Positions 1 through 7,218 are shown, counted from the first letter of the stretch. The stretch: 10,678 nucleotides of DNA from Candidatus Methanocomedens sp. (GCA_009649835.1 PYCK01000080.1:1-10678); one strand, 5' to 3'. A program made the numbers and translations. Notes: a model not told the origin generated them from the letters alone.

Positions 1-39
1 GGATATCCTATGAAAGCGACTGGCAGAACTTGAACTATA

Positions 40-94
40 AAGCCCAAAGAACTGCCTAATTACGGCTTAATAACGGCCTAAGAATGGCCTAAGA
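40..94. repeat. Degenerate 11-bp tandem repeat, five copies
   Basis: Five head-to-tail 11-bp units start at 40, 51, 62, 73 and 84. The last two units are acggcctaaga and atggcctaaga (one mismatch). The earlier ones, acggcttaata, actgcctaatt and aagcccaaaga, are more diverged but keep the GCC-TAA core mostly in phase. The array lies just downstream of the stop of the minus-strand symporter gene. The 11-bp period is close to one DNA helical turn, so every unit would face the same side of the helix. No function is visible. It is short enough to be a replication-slippage remnant. Confidence 0.6.
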
Positions 95-133
95 GCGCCC
101 CTGAATTCTAAGCATTTCGTGTAAACACCATTT

Positions 134-1525
134 TCACTTCCTGAAATACTCCTTCACCAGCCCGACCACCACACCATGCATTAACAGCAGCCCTATAAGA
201 TTCGGTATTGCCATCAGGGCATTGGTAATATCAGAGAACAGCCAGATATCCTCCAGGTATCCAACCCCTTCTGGAAGATCCACCACCCCTGCACCCACCA
301 TTATTCCCACAAGGAATACAGAGTAATAAATCCTTAAAAATCCCTTGTAAAATCTCACATCATCTGACACCTTATCCACAAAGTAGGACAGGCACTGCTT
401 GCCGTAGAAAGACCACGTAAGTATGGTAGTAAATGCGAACACTGCCATACCTATCGTAATTATCACATCACCGGCATATCCCATCTGCGAGTTGAATGCA
501 TGAATACTCAGCGAAGTACTGGTCTTGCCAGTTTCCCATGCCCCGGTTGAAATAATGACCAAACCTGTCATAGTACACACCACAATAGTATCGATAAAAG
601 GGCCAAGCATGGCGATCAAACCCTGGCGTACGCTATTGGGCGTTTTGGCAGTGGCATGTGCCATAGGTGCACTGCCCAGCCCTGCTTCATTGGAGAATAT
701 CCCCCTTGCAATACCAAAACGTACAGCACTGGCCACAGCAGCCCCGGTAAATCCACCAGCTGCCGCGGTACCAGAAAATGCATTATCTATTATCTGTAAA
801 AAGGCCGCCGGGACCTTTTCAAAGTTAAAGATCAGAACGATAAGGGCGGACAGGATATACAGTATAGCCATGAAGGGGACAAGGTTGCCGGCAACAAATC
901 CCAATCTCTTGATCCCGCCAATGATAACAGACCCCACCGCCAATGCAAGTACCAGTCCGGTAGCCATTCCCGGTACATTAAAGGTATCGTTCATGGCAAT
1001 AGATACTGAGTTGGCCTGGGTCATATTGCCTATACCAAAGGATGAGAATATGCCGAAAACTGCAAAAGACATACCCAACACAATACCCACCCTGCGGTAT
1101 TTCAATCCTCTCTCAAGATAATAGAACGGCCCGCCAATCATTGTACCGTCAGGCAGTTCGTCCCTGAAATGAAGAGCAAGTGTGCATTCCACGAACTTGG
1201 TGGCCATACCCACCACTGCGGTCAGCCACATCCAGAAAAGTGCACCCGGTCCACCCATTGAGATGGCAGTTGCAACACCTGCGATATTCCCTGTGCCTAT
1301 GGTGCCTGATAGTGTGGTCATCAAAGCACGAAAAGGGGATATGTCGCCTTTTTCTTCCTTTCCATCGTGTTCACTTACAAGACGAAGGGTGTACACAAGT
1401 CTGCGTACCTGAAGCCCCCTTAACCTGTATGTAAGGAAGATGCCGGTGCCTATCAGCAGCAACATCATGAAAGGACCCCATACGACCTCATCAATTAAAG
1501 TGAGTATCTGGTGTATACCGGTCAA
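134..1525 (-). CDS. Sodium:alanine symporter, AGCS family
   Basis: Integral membrane transporter predicted to import alanine or glycine with Na+ (or H+). The 463-residue protein is the usual AGCS length and has about ten hydrophobic segments. The family signature GGPGALFWMWLTAVVG is at residues 91-106, preceded by the conserved GTIGTGNIAGVATAI stretch (74-88). Further conserved blocks are GIFSNEAGLGSAPMAHA (275-291) and WSFYGKQC (371-378). The start is TTG at 1525: an upstream GTG runs into a stop, and a GGGAG ribosome-binding site lies nine bases before the TTG. The gene follows the U32 gene by 51 bp on the same strand and may share its transcript. Structures of an archaeal AGCS from Methanococcus maripaludis support the family role. 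Choice of alanine versus glycine cannot be read from the sequence. Confidence 0.95.
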   Translation of the reverse strand: MTGIHQILTLIDEVVWGPFMMLLLIGTGIFLTYRLRGLQVRRLVYTLRLVSEHDGKEEKGDISPFRALMTTLSGTIGTGNIAGVATAISMGGPGALFWMWLTAVVGMATKFVECTLALHFRDELPDGTMIGGPFYYLERGLKYRRVGIVLGMSFAVFGIFSSFGIGNMTQANSVSIAMNDTFNVPGMATGLVLALAVGSVIIGGIKRLGFVAGNLVPFMAILYILSALIVLIFNFEKVPAAFLQIIDNAFSGTAAAGGFTGAAVASAVRFGIARGIFSNEAGLGSAPMAHATAKTPNSVRQGLIAMLGPFIDTIVVCTMTGLVIISTGAWETGKTSTSLSIHAFNSQMGYAGDVIITIGMAVFAFTTILTWSFYGKQCLSYFVDKVSDDVRFYKGFLRIYYSVFLVGIMVGAGVVDLPEGVGYLEDIWLFSDITNALMAIPNLIGLLLMHGVVVGLVKEYFRK

Positions 1526-1576
1526 AGGTATTAGCTCCCGTGAGATGGATTCACATTAAATTACTATGGTACTGCC

Positions 1577-2779
1577 TTATATTCTTTCCACCCTGAACAC
1601 CCTGTCATTCTCCCTTACCCTGTCTGCCACCTTCATACCCACATCCTGCCCTTTCCCTGCCTCTTGTACCAGATCTACTCCTATCATCAACGACTCCACT
1701 TCCTGCTCCAGGTATGTACTGGTCCCTTCGATCACAATACTGTCCCCGACCGCCAGCCCACCTTCCATTAGCTTGACCGCCGCCGCACCTTGTTTCACGA
1801 AATAGTTCTGTACCACACCTACCGCCTGCCTGCGCACCGATGAAGCATTCATGTCCTTTTCAACAGCCAGCCCATCCGGTCCAGGTACCCCGAAATAGAA
1901 ACCTGTGGAAAAGCCCCGGTTATAAACAGCAGCCATCTGTTCTTTCCACTGTTGTGCCCGCTCCCTGGTAAATGAACCATCCAGGCAGCAGTCCAGTGCC
2001 TCACGGTAACACCGGGACACCACAGCCGCATAACCCGGGTTCCGGAGCCTGCCCTCTATCTTGAACGCATCCACTCCCGCATCTATTAATTCAGGCACAT
2101 ATTCTATCATGCACAGGTCCCTGGCACTCAGCAGGTATTTCCCGCCCAGTTCAACCAGTCCCCCGTTCTCACCGTGCAGGGTCCACTGCCACCGGCAGGG
2201 CTGGGTACAGTCCCCGCAGTTGCCAGAGCGTCCCAGCAGGTAGGCCGACAGGTAGCAGCGCCCCGAAACTGCCTGGCACATGGCACCATGCACAAACACC
2301 TCCAGTTCCATATCTGTATGCTGCCTGATATCCTTTATCTGCTCAAGGGTCAGCTCCCGCGATAGTATCACACGACTGGCGCCCTGTTTAAAGTAAAACT
2401 CTGCCGTCTGCCAGTTGGACACATTGGCCTGGGTGGATATGTGTACTCCAAGGCCGCAGTCCAATGCCCTTGTTATCACAGCAGGGTCCCAGGCAATAAC
2501 TGCATCTATACCGGCACTGGCGGCCGCCTCTACTACGGCGTCCACAGCAGGCAGATCCTCTGGATATATCACGGTATTGATCGCCAGGTACGCTTTCAGG
2601 CTGCTGTCCTTTACCTGCTCTGTAAAAGTATCAAGGTTATCGAGGGTTATATCCCTGGCCCGGGCTCTGAGACTGAACCGGTCAATTGAAAAATAAACAG
2701 CATCTGCATGGTCTTTACAAACAGACAAAGTGGCAGGATTTCTGACACCAGCCACAAGTTCCGGGATATGATCTGACAT
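1577..2779 (-). CDS. Peptidase U32 family protein (probable Fe-S RNA-modification enzyme)
   Basis: A 400-residue cytosolic protein of the U32 family. The family signature is at residues 160-178, EVFVHGAMCQAVSGRCYLS, matching the E-x-F-x2-G-[SA]-x-C-x4-G-x-C pattern. Cys168, Cys175, Cys191 and Cys195 (in CTQPC) match the four cysteines that hold an iron-sulfur cluster in characterised relatives. The N-terminal half looks like a TIM barrel, and the last ~80 residues resemble the small U32 C-terminal beta domain. Despite the name, studied bacterial members (RlhA, TrhP) hydroxylate a pyrimidine in 23S rRNA or tRNA, and UbiU/UbiV act in ubiquinone synthesis; few members have shown peptidase activity. 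An RNA-hydroxylase role is therefore a family-level inference. The start is ATG at 2779 with no clear ribosome-binding site, which fits a leaderless message from the TATA box about 25 bp upstream. Confidence 0.88.
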   Translation of the reverse strand: MSDHIPELVAGVRNPATLSVCKDHADAVYFSIDRFSLRARARDITLDNLDTFTEQVKDSSLKAYLAINTVIYPEDLPAVDAVVEAAASAGIDAVIAWDPAVITRALDCGLGVHISTQANVSNWQTAEFYFKQGASRVILSRELTLEQIKDIRQHTDMELEVFVHGAMCQAVSGRCYLSAYLLGRSGNCGDCTQPCRWQWTLHGENGGLVELGGKYLLSARDLCMIEYVPELIDAGVDAFKIEGRLRNPGYAAVVSRCYREALDCCLDGSFTRERAQQWKEQMAAVYNRGFSTGFYFGVPGPDGLAVEKDMNASSVRRQAVGVVQNYFVKQGAAAVKLMEGGLAVGDSIVIEGTSTYLEQEVESLMIGVDLVQEAGKGQDVGMKVADRVRENDRVFRVERI

Positions 2780-2800
2780 ATTGAAAAATTATCTTGAGGG

Positions 2801-2808
2801 TATTTTAT
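2801..2808 (-). promoter_or_regulatory. Probable TATA box for the U32 gene, leaderless
   Basis: On the minus strand this reads ATAAAATA. Its centre lies about 26 bp before the A of the U32 start codon (2779), the usual archaeal TATA-to-start distance. Transcription would therefore begin at or next to the ATG. The lack of a Shine-Dalgarno sequence before that ATG agrees with this. Inferred from position and composition only. Confidence 0.45.
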
Positions 2809-2842
2809 GGTTTCCCATTCCAAGACCCCTTATTACCAATTC

Positions 2843-2850
2843 TTTATATT
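2843..2850 (+). promoter_or_regulatory. Probable TATA box for the CBS cluster
   Basis: TTTATATT lies about 60 bp before the first CBS gene. With the normal ~25-bp spacing, transcription would start near 2873, giving a ~34-base leader. That leader carries a strong ribosome-binding site, GGGAGGT at 2892-2898, which ends eight bases before the ATG at 2907 and decides that start over ATG 2902 (another frame) and ATG 2919. The element reads AATATAAA on the other strand, so it could also serve the divergent U32 gene. Confidence 0.5.
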
Positions 2851-2906
2851 CAATCAAATAGATAAGTTAACAGTATACATCAGATTTTCAAGGGAGGTTC
2901 AATGCA

Positions 2907-3464
2907 ATGGAAACGGGAATGTCAGTTAGGGAGATCATGACCAGTGATCCCATTACCATCGATAAAGGTATTAAAATATCAGATGCAGCGAAAAAAATGG
3001 TCGAGCTTGATGTGGGCAGCCTGATAGTAATGGAAGGTCATAATCCGATAGGTATCCTTACCGAGCATGATATGGTCAAGAAGATCATTTCTAAAAACGT
3101 AAATCCTGACTCACTCAACTTGACAAAGGTCATGACAACTCCGCTGATAACTCTTGATGTTGATGAAGACATGCAAAAAGCTATTGACCTTATGCTTAAT
3201 ATGCATATCAGGCGCATACCGATCGTCGAAGACAAGATACTTGTCGGGCTGGTAACAGATACAGACCTTGTTTCAGTATCTGTGGAGATGGGAAACATTT
3301 TTTCCGAACTTATCAACATGCACAGGGAAAGAAGTATCACAACCGGTAAGGAAATTCCTGAGATCATCAGCAGGGGCGTGTGCGAGAACTGCGGGAAATA
3401 TACGGATAATCTTGACTATTTCAATGGGTCGTTGATGTGCGAATACTGCAGGGAAACAGAATAG
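2907..3464 (+). CDS. Two-CBS-domain protein with C-terminal zinc ribbon
   Basis: A 185-residue cytosolic protein. It has one CBS pair (Bateman module): CBS1 at residues ~6-60 and CBS2 at ~72-126. Both keep the nucleotide-ribose motif G-h-h-T-x-x-D (GILTEHD, Asp55; GLVTDTD, Asp120), so both sites look able to bind an adenosine ligand. After a helical linker (~127-155) comes a small zinc ribbon with Cys159/Cys162 and Cys178/Cys181 in two CxxC knuckles. CBS proteins with such a ribbon are known in archaea, but I know of no firm assigned role; the ribbon could contact nucleic acid or a partner protein. It is the first gene of the plus-strand cluster, has the strongest ribosome-binding site, and is followed 27 bp later by another CBS gene. 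A regulatory function is inferred. Confidence 0.9.
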   Translation: METGMSVREIMTSDPITIDKGIKISDAAKKMVELDVGSLIVMEGHNPIGILTEHDMVKKIISKNVNPDSLNLTKVMTTPLITLDVDEDMQKAIDLMLNMHIRRIPIVEDKILVGLVTDTDLVSVSVEMGNIFSELINMHRERSITTGKEIPEIISRGVCENCGKYTDNLDYFNGSLMCEYCRETE

Positions 3465-3491
3465 TATTATTATGTTACTAGGGGGATTTCG

Positions 3492-4289
3492 ATGGACAAA
3501 TTAACTGTCCGTGCTATAATGGAAAAACATCCGGTATACGTTGAAGCTTTTGATTTTATTACACGTGCCCGTCAGCTTATGCGGGATTTCCACCACAGGA
3601 CATTACCAGTTGTGGATGAAAAGAACAGGGTAATCGGGATATTAACTGAAAAAGACGTCCTGAACATTACATCAACAAAATCAAATATCACTGTCAATGG
3701 GTATGTCATTGAGACACCCATCATTTCCGCAAAAACGGATATGAAACAGGCGGCAAGAATCATGATAGAAACAGGGTTCACATGCTTACCTGTGGTGGAT
3801 ACAGCCAGAGGCAATACCCTTAATGGTATTATAAGCATCACAGATATTTTTAACAACCTGGATCCATCAGATATTCCTGAAGGGACAGTGAGTAAATTTA
3901 TGAGCGAGAACGTCAAGACATGTACGCCAGATGATTCGCTGTCAAGGATATGGATGAATATGATCAGGGAAGGATTTTCCGGGTATCCTGTGGTAGACAA
4001 ACAAAATAGACCAAAAGGTATGATAACAAGGTATGATATCTTAAGCTCGGGTGGTGTCAGGATAGAACGGGAGGACGAACATGGTACCAGAATAGGAACA
4101 TCTTCCAGGGTGGCACGCATCATGAGTACTCCACCTTTCACTATAACCACCGATGCATCCTTAAAAAAAGCTATTGAAATGATGACACGGCTGGATGTGC
4201 ACCGTTTGTGTGTTGTGGACCCGGAAAAACTTGTAGGTATCATAGATATACATGATATTGTCAGGGCGTGTATTGATGGAAGGATTTGA
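3492..4289 (+). CDS. Four-CBS-domain protein
   Basis: 265 residues made almost wholly of four CBS domains, i.e. two Bateman modules, with no catalytic or membrane part. Approximate extents are CBS1 3-60, CBS2 66-122, CBS3 131-186 and CBS4 205-260. The ribose-contacting Asp is kept in all four (Asp55, 118, 182, 255). CBS4 reads GIIDIHD, with Asp252 replacing the usual Ser/Thr of the motif. A linker of ~20 charged residues separates CBS3 from CBS4. A G-rich ribosome-binding site (AGGGGGA, from 3480) precedes the ATG. Proteins of this type bind AMP/ATP/SAM-like ligands and usually act as sensors or regulators of partner proteins; the ligand and partner here are unknown. The gap before the next annotated CBS gene is the longest in the cluster. 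Confidence 0.9.
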   Translation: MDKLTVRAIMEKHPVYVEAFDFITRARQLMRDFHHRTLPVVDEKNRVIGILTEKDVLNITSTKSNITVNGYVIETPIISAKTDMKQAARIMIETGFTCLPVVDTARGNTLNGIISITDIFNNLDPSDIPEGTVSKFMSENVKTCTPDDSLSRIWMNMIREGFSGYPVVDKQNRPKGMITRYDILSSGGVRIEREDEHGTRIGTSSRVARIMSTPPFTITTDASLKKAIEMMTRLDVHRLCVVDPEKLVGIIDIHDIVRACIDGRI

Positions 4290-4436
4290 ATGGTATCTGG
4301 TCATGGGCCTGGAACAGACTGCAAGAAAATCCACGCTATCGCTCTGATTTACTTGACTGCACAAAGTCATACTTTATTTACAGTGAAAGGTGCAGGAAGT
4401 TATACTTTATTCACTGTAAAAAATTCAAATTGTTGA
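4290..4436 (+). CDS. Possible 48-residue peptide with a repeated segment
   Basis: An ATG directly abuts the stop of the four-CBS gene (TGA-ATG) and opens 48 codons. The peptide ends with two in-frame copies of an eight-residue unit, SHTLFTVK and SYTLFTVK (residues 26-33 and 37-44), exactly 11 codons apart. Of the four DNA differences between the 25-bp copies, three are silent third-position changes and one gives His to Tyr, which is what selection on a peptide would leave. Against this, there is no clear ribosome-binding site of its own, I recognise no family, and the same bases form matching palindromes that may be regulatory. Translation could occur by coupling to the upstream gene. Treat as a candidate only. 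Confidence 0.25.
   Translation: MVSGHGPGTDCKKIHAIALIYLTAQSHTLFTVKGAGSYTLFTVKNSNC
4364..4421. repeat. Paired 25-bp repeats with inverted palindromic cores, 33 bp apart
   Basis: Two direct copies of a 25-bp unit (4364-4388 and 4397-4421) match at 21 positions. Each contains an 11-bp imperfect palindrome of form TTYACWGTRAA: TTTACAGTGAA at 4377-4387 and TTCACTGTAAA at 4410-4420. These two cores are exact reverse complements, so the region is both a direct and an inverted repeat. The 33-bp spacing is about three helical turns, typical of cooperative operators. A looser version, TTCAACTGTAA, occurs at 4508-4518. The inverted cores could form an 11-bp stem with a 22-base loop, but no T run follows, so an intrinsic terminator is less likely. 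An operator role is inferred. Confidence 0.6.
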
Positions 4437-4450
4437 GGATTACAGGATAC

Positions 4451-4458
4451 TTTAAATA
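4451..4458 (+). promoter_or_regulatory. Probable internal TATA box for the second half of the cluster
   Basis: TTTAAATA in an AT-rich stretch, 30 bp after the paired palindromes. With normal archaeal spacing transcription would start near 4481, leaving a ~90-base leader before the ATG at 4573, which has a GGTGA ribosome-binding site at 4564-4568. The 8-mer ATACTTTA overlaps this box (4447-4454) and also occurs in both repeat copies (4369-4376, 4402-4409). The 283-bp gap, against 11-48 bp elsewhere in the cluster, supports an internal promoter. Confidence 0.45.
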
Positions 4459-4572
4459 GAAAGTAATAATTGATGAAATACCGAACTGGAAAATAACATG
4501 ATTTAACTTCAACTGTAATATGGCACGTATCGGGACATAATCTTTCTTAGTAATTAACCAAACGGTGAAAAC

Positions 4573-5508
4573 ATGAAGAGGCAAAATATTAACAGGTCTG
4601 ATATAAGAGCAATGGATAGTACTGGAGTAATGGATAGGGGGCCAGTGGATTTTAAATCAAGGGTCTCGAACAACCAGGGTGATATCCTGGCAATTGCATC
4701 TAAAAATATCGTTACTCTCCCCCCAACAACCAATATTATGGGAACTGTAAAAACCATGTTAAAATATGGATTCAGGCGTGTTCCAATCGCCGATGCAGGT
4801 ACGAACAGGTTGGTAGGGATCATTACAAGTCTGGATATTGTGGATTTCCTTGGTGGCGGACTCAGACATAATATTGTCAAGAACAGGTACAAAGGCAACC
4901 TTGCTGCTGCCATAAACGAAGATGTCAGGGAGATCATGAAAAAAGACGTCGTCAGTCTGGGAGTCAATGATAATATTTCAAACGCCATTAAAACCATGAT
5001 CGAAAAGAACATCGGCGGCATTCCTATCGTTGATGATGATAATGTTGTGGTCGGTATCGTATCAGAACGCGATTTCGTAAGAACAGTGGCAGATATTACT
5101 ACCTCAAAATCGGTAAACAAATATATGAGTAACAAAGTAGTTACTGCCTCGCCTGATATATCTGTGGGCGAAGCCACCAGGACCATGATAGAGAAGGGTT
5201 TTAGGCGAATCCCAATTGTAAAGGAAGACGTACTGCTGGGAATTGTTACTGCATCTGATGTTATGAGGTATCTGGGCAGTGGTGAAATATTCCAGAAACT
5301 TATGACAGGGGATGTCTCTGATGCATTCCAGGTCCCATTGAAAAGCTTGATATTGCGCGACATCGTCTGGACTAATTCCGGTATTGATATCGGTGAAGCG
5401 GCAGCATTAATGCTGAAAAATAAAGTGGGAGCGCTTCCCATAATCGATGATGGTGAATTATGCGGTATTTTAACCGAACGTGATATTATCAAAGCACTGG
5501 TAGATTGA
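4573..5508 (+). CDS. Four-CBS-domain protein with N-terminal extension
   Basis: 311 residues: a polar, methanogen-type N-terminal extension (1-35) followed by four CBS domains at ~36-93, 117-171, 180-234 and 257-310. All four carry an intact ligand motif (GIITSLD, GIVSERD, GIVTASD, GILTERD; Asp88, 167, 229, 304), making this the best-preserved nucleotide-binding set in the cluster. CBS1 and CBS3 share a near-identical GFRR-[VI]-PI strand, suggesting the four-domain form arose by duplicating a pair. There is no signal peptide, membrane segment or enzyme domain. It opens the second block of the cluster with its own probable promoter and is followed 25 bp later by the next CBS gene. A regulatory or ligand-sensing role is inferred from the domain; the partner is unknown. 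Confidence 0.9.
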   Translation: MKRQNINRSDIRAMDSTGVMDRGPVDFKSRVSNNQGDILAIASKNIVTLPPTTNIMGTVKTMLKYGFRRVPIADAGTNRLVGIITSLDIVDFLGGGLRHNIVKNRYKGNLAAAINEDVREIMKKDVVSLGVNDNISNAIKTMIEKNIGGIPIVDDDNVVVGIVSERDFVRTVADITTSKSVNKYMSNKVVTASPDISVGEATRTMIEKGFRRIPIVKEDVLLGIVTASDVMRYLGSGEIFQKLMTGDVSDAFQVPLKSLILRDIVWTNSGIDIGEAAALMLKNKVGALPIIDDGELCGILTERDIIKALVD

Positions 5509-5533
5509 TCTATTATCCAAAGGAAGTATTGCA

Positions 5534-6424
5534 ATGAAAGTAAAAGATATTATGAGTTCCCCTGTCTACTTGATAGCATCCAATGAACCCATATCAAGAG
5601 CAAGGAACCTTATGTTAAAACACGGTATAAGCAGGCTCGTGGTCATTGAAAATGATATGACAAAAGAAGCTACATCAAGATCACCGGAAGTAATATCCAT
5701 AGGTGTGGTGACCAAGACTGATATTAGTGAAAGACTGGACCAGGCAGAGCCGAAATGGCGCAGGCGTCCCATTGGCAATATTCCAATTAGCGTGGTTATG
5801 TCACTTGATCCTTTGACGATATACCCTGATGCAACGCCCAGGCAGGCTGCTGAAATCCTGCTTGAGAATAATATCAGTGGATTACCTGTTATCAGGAGTA
5901 AGACTGATAGGAATTTAATTGGTATTATCACGAAACTTGACCTGATACGATATTACTCGACCCTCGATGATACTACTGTCGTAAATGATATTATGGAACA
6001 GTTCTTTGTCACTGTTCACAGGCACCATAGCATCAGTCATGTGATCCATGAGATGAAAAGCAATGAAGTGGACAGGACAATCGTGGTGGATGACAGCAAC
6101 CAACCTGTGGGTACCATTACCAAGACAGACCTTGCAATGAACAGGATGACAAATCCTGAAGGGGGACTACCATCCAAAGATGTTAAGATGGCACGCAAGA
6201 ACCATACTGGTGGCGAAAAGGTATTCCGGTCTGTAAAGGAAGTGTCTATGGTAGCTGAAGATATCATGTCCACGCCAATCATAACTTTGAGTAAGAACAG
6301 CAGTGTAATAGATGCAGCAAAGATCATGGTCGACCAGCGCATCAATGGCATACTCGTTGTTGATGATGAGATAACAGGCATCGTATATGCTAAAAACATT
6401 ATACAGGCAATTATAGCACGGTAG
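5534..6424 (+). CDS. Four-CBS-domain protein with divergent last domain
   Basis: 296 residues in four CBS domains: CBS1 ~1-69 (with a charged insertion at ~41-53), CBS2 ~83-140, CBS3 ~148-203 and CBS4 ~239-295. The first three keep the T-x-x-D ligand motif (GVVTKTD Asp63, GIITKLD Asp136, GTITKTD Asp199). CBS4 reads GIVYAKN, lacking both the Thr and the Asp, so it probably does not bind a nucleotide in the standard way. A basic linker of ~35 residues (204-238) separates CBS3 from CBS4. The ATG at 5534 follows an AAGGA ribosome-binding site at ~5519-5523. The next gene starts 11 bp after the stop, which points to one transcript. Confidence 0.9.
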   Translation: MKVKDIMSSPVYLIASNEPISRARNLMLKHGISRLVVIENDMTKEATSRSPEVISIGVVTKTDISERLDQAEPKWRRRPIGNIPISVVMSLDPLTIYPDATPRQAAEILLENNISGLPVIRSKTDRNLIGIITKLDLIRYYSTLDDTTVVNDIMEQFFVTVHRHHSISHVIHEMKSNEVDRTIVVDDSNQPVGTITKTDLAMNRMTNPEGGLPSKDVKMARKNHTGGEKVFRSVKEVSMVAEDIMSTPIITLSKNSSVIDAAKIMVDQRINGILVVDDEITGIVYAKNIIQAIIAR

Positions 6425-6435
6425 GTGATAAAAAA

Positions 6436-7218
6436 ATGAATATGCAGGATATAATGACAGAACCGGTAACAATAGATAAATCTGAAAAATTATCATATGC
6501 ACTTGACACTATGGAAAAATTCAGTACCCGACGACTCCTTGTGATGCATAATAACATTATCCATGGTATTGTCACCATGCGTACAATAACAAGGGAACTG
6601 GGGACCAGGAAAAAATCAAACCTCCCTGCTTCGGCCATGCATGTAGCCACGGCGACTACTGATAACTACAATAAAGTGCTGCCTGATATGACTGTTGATG
6701 ATGGTGTTGTATTAATGAACAAAAATAACGGGATACTTCTTATCATTGACAATGATGATGTGGTAGGATGGGTTACGCCGCAACAGGTCATTGAGCACTA
6801 TCCGTTCAGCAATTCATATGCCGGAGAGATTATGCGCCAACCCGTCACCATCGGGCCAGGGGAAAGGGTGATCCATGCCAGGAGGATCATGCTTGATAAT
6901 GATATTGGACGCCTGCCCGTTATCGAAAACGATGAACTTATAGGAATCATCACCGAGCATGATATCGCTACCGGGCTGCGGGCATTCAGGGACCTTGTTT
7001 CAGGCAACCAGCAGGATAACAGGATCAAGAACCTGCTGGCAGAAGATATTATGAGTCGTGGTGTCATCTCTGTAAAGACAAATGCCCCGATCAAGGATGT
7101 GGTTTCATTGATGTTAGAGAAGAACCTTGGTGGAGTGCCTGTTCTGAACCTGGAAGATGAACTTGTGGGTCTGGTCACACGCAGGAGTCTTCTTGATGCC
7201 ATTGCCAGGAAGATTTAG
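6436..7218 (+). CDS. Four-CBS-domain protein, mostly without ribose-binding Asp
   Basis: 260 residues in four CBS domains at ~2-55, 62-120, 127-180 and 201-257. Only CBS3 has the full motif (GIITEHD, Asp176). The Asp position is Thr in CBS1 (GIVTMRT), Gln in CBS2 (GWVTPQQ) and Ser in CBS4 (GLVTRRS). CBS2 is also the most diverged in overall sequence. One canonical site in four suggests a structural or signal-relay role, as in CBS proteins where one site senses and the others scaffold. The GGTGAT ribosome-binding site (6424-6429) overlaps the previous stop codon by one base. The RNA ligase gene starts 11 bp after this stop, so the two are very likely co-transcribed. Confidence 0.88.
   Translation: MNMQDIMTEPVTIDKSEKLSYALDTMEKFSTRRLLVMHNNIIHGIVTMRTITRELGTRKKSNLPASAMHVATATTDNYNKVLPDMTVDDGVVLMNKNNGILLIIDNDDVVGWVTPQQVIEHYPFSNSYAGEIMRQPVTIGPGERVIHARRIMLDNDIGRLPVIENDELIGIITEHDIATGLRAFRDLVSGNQQDNRIKNLLAEDIMSRGVISVKTNAPIKDVVSLMLEKNLGGVPVLNLEDELVGLVTRRSLLDAIARKI

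Noticed and set aside
3..59. Open frame reaching the left edge on the plus strand, ending in TAA at 57-59, which could be the tail of another gene
   Set aside because: Only 18 codons are visible and they overlap the tandem repeat; too little to support a coding call.
525..1121. Plus-strand open frame of ~198 codons opposite the symporter
   Set aside because: The opposite strand encodes an unmistakable AGCS transporter; this frame has no family features.
4377..4420. Hairpin terminator after the second CBS gene
   Set aside because: An 11-bp stem with a 22-base loop is possible, but the following bases are A-rich with no T run on the plus strand, and spacing fits paired operators better.
4554..5534. 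Long antisense open frame opposite the third CBS gene, with similar ones opposite the other CBS genes
   Set aside because: It mirrors the codon pattern of the clear CBS gene, shows Ser/Ile-rich low-information sequence and has no recognisable domain.
2907..7218. CRISPR-like or tandem nucleotide repeat across the CBS genes, from recurrent gatatcatg/gatattatg strings
   Set aside because: The strings encode the D-I-M motif at the start of each CBS domain and are irregularly spaced; they reflect protein domain duplication.
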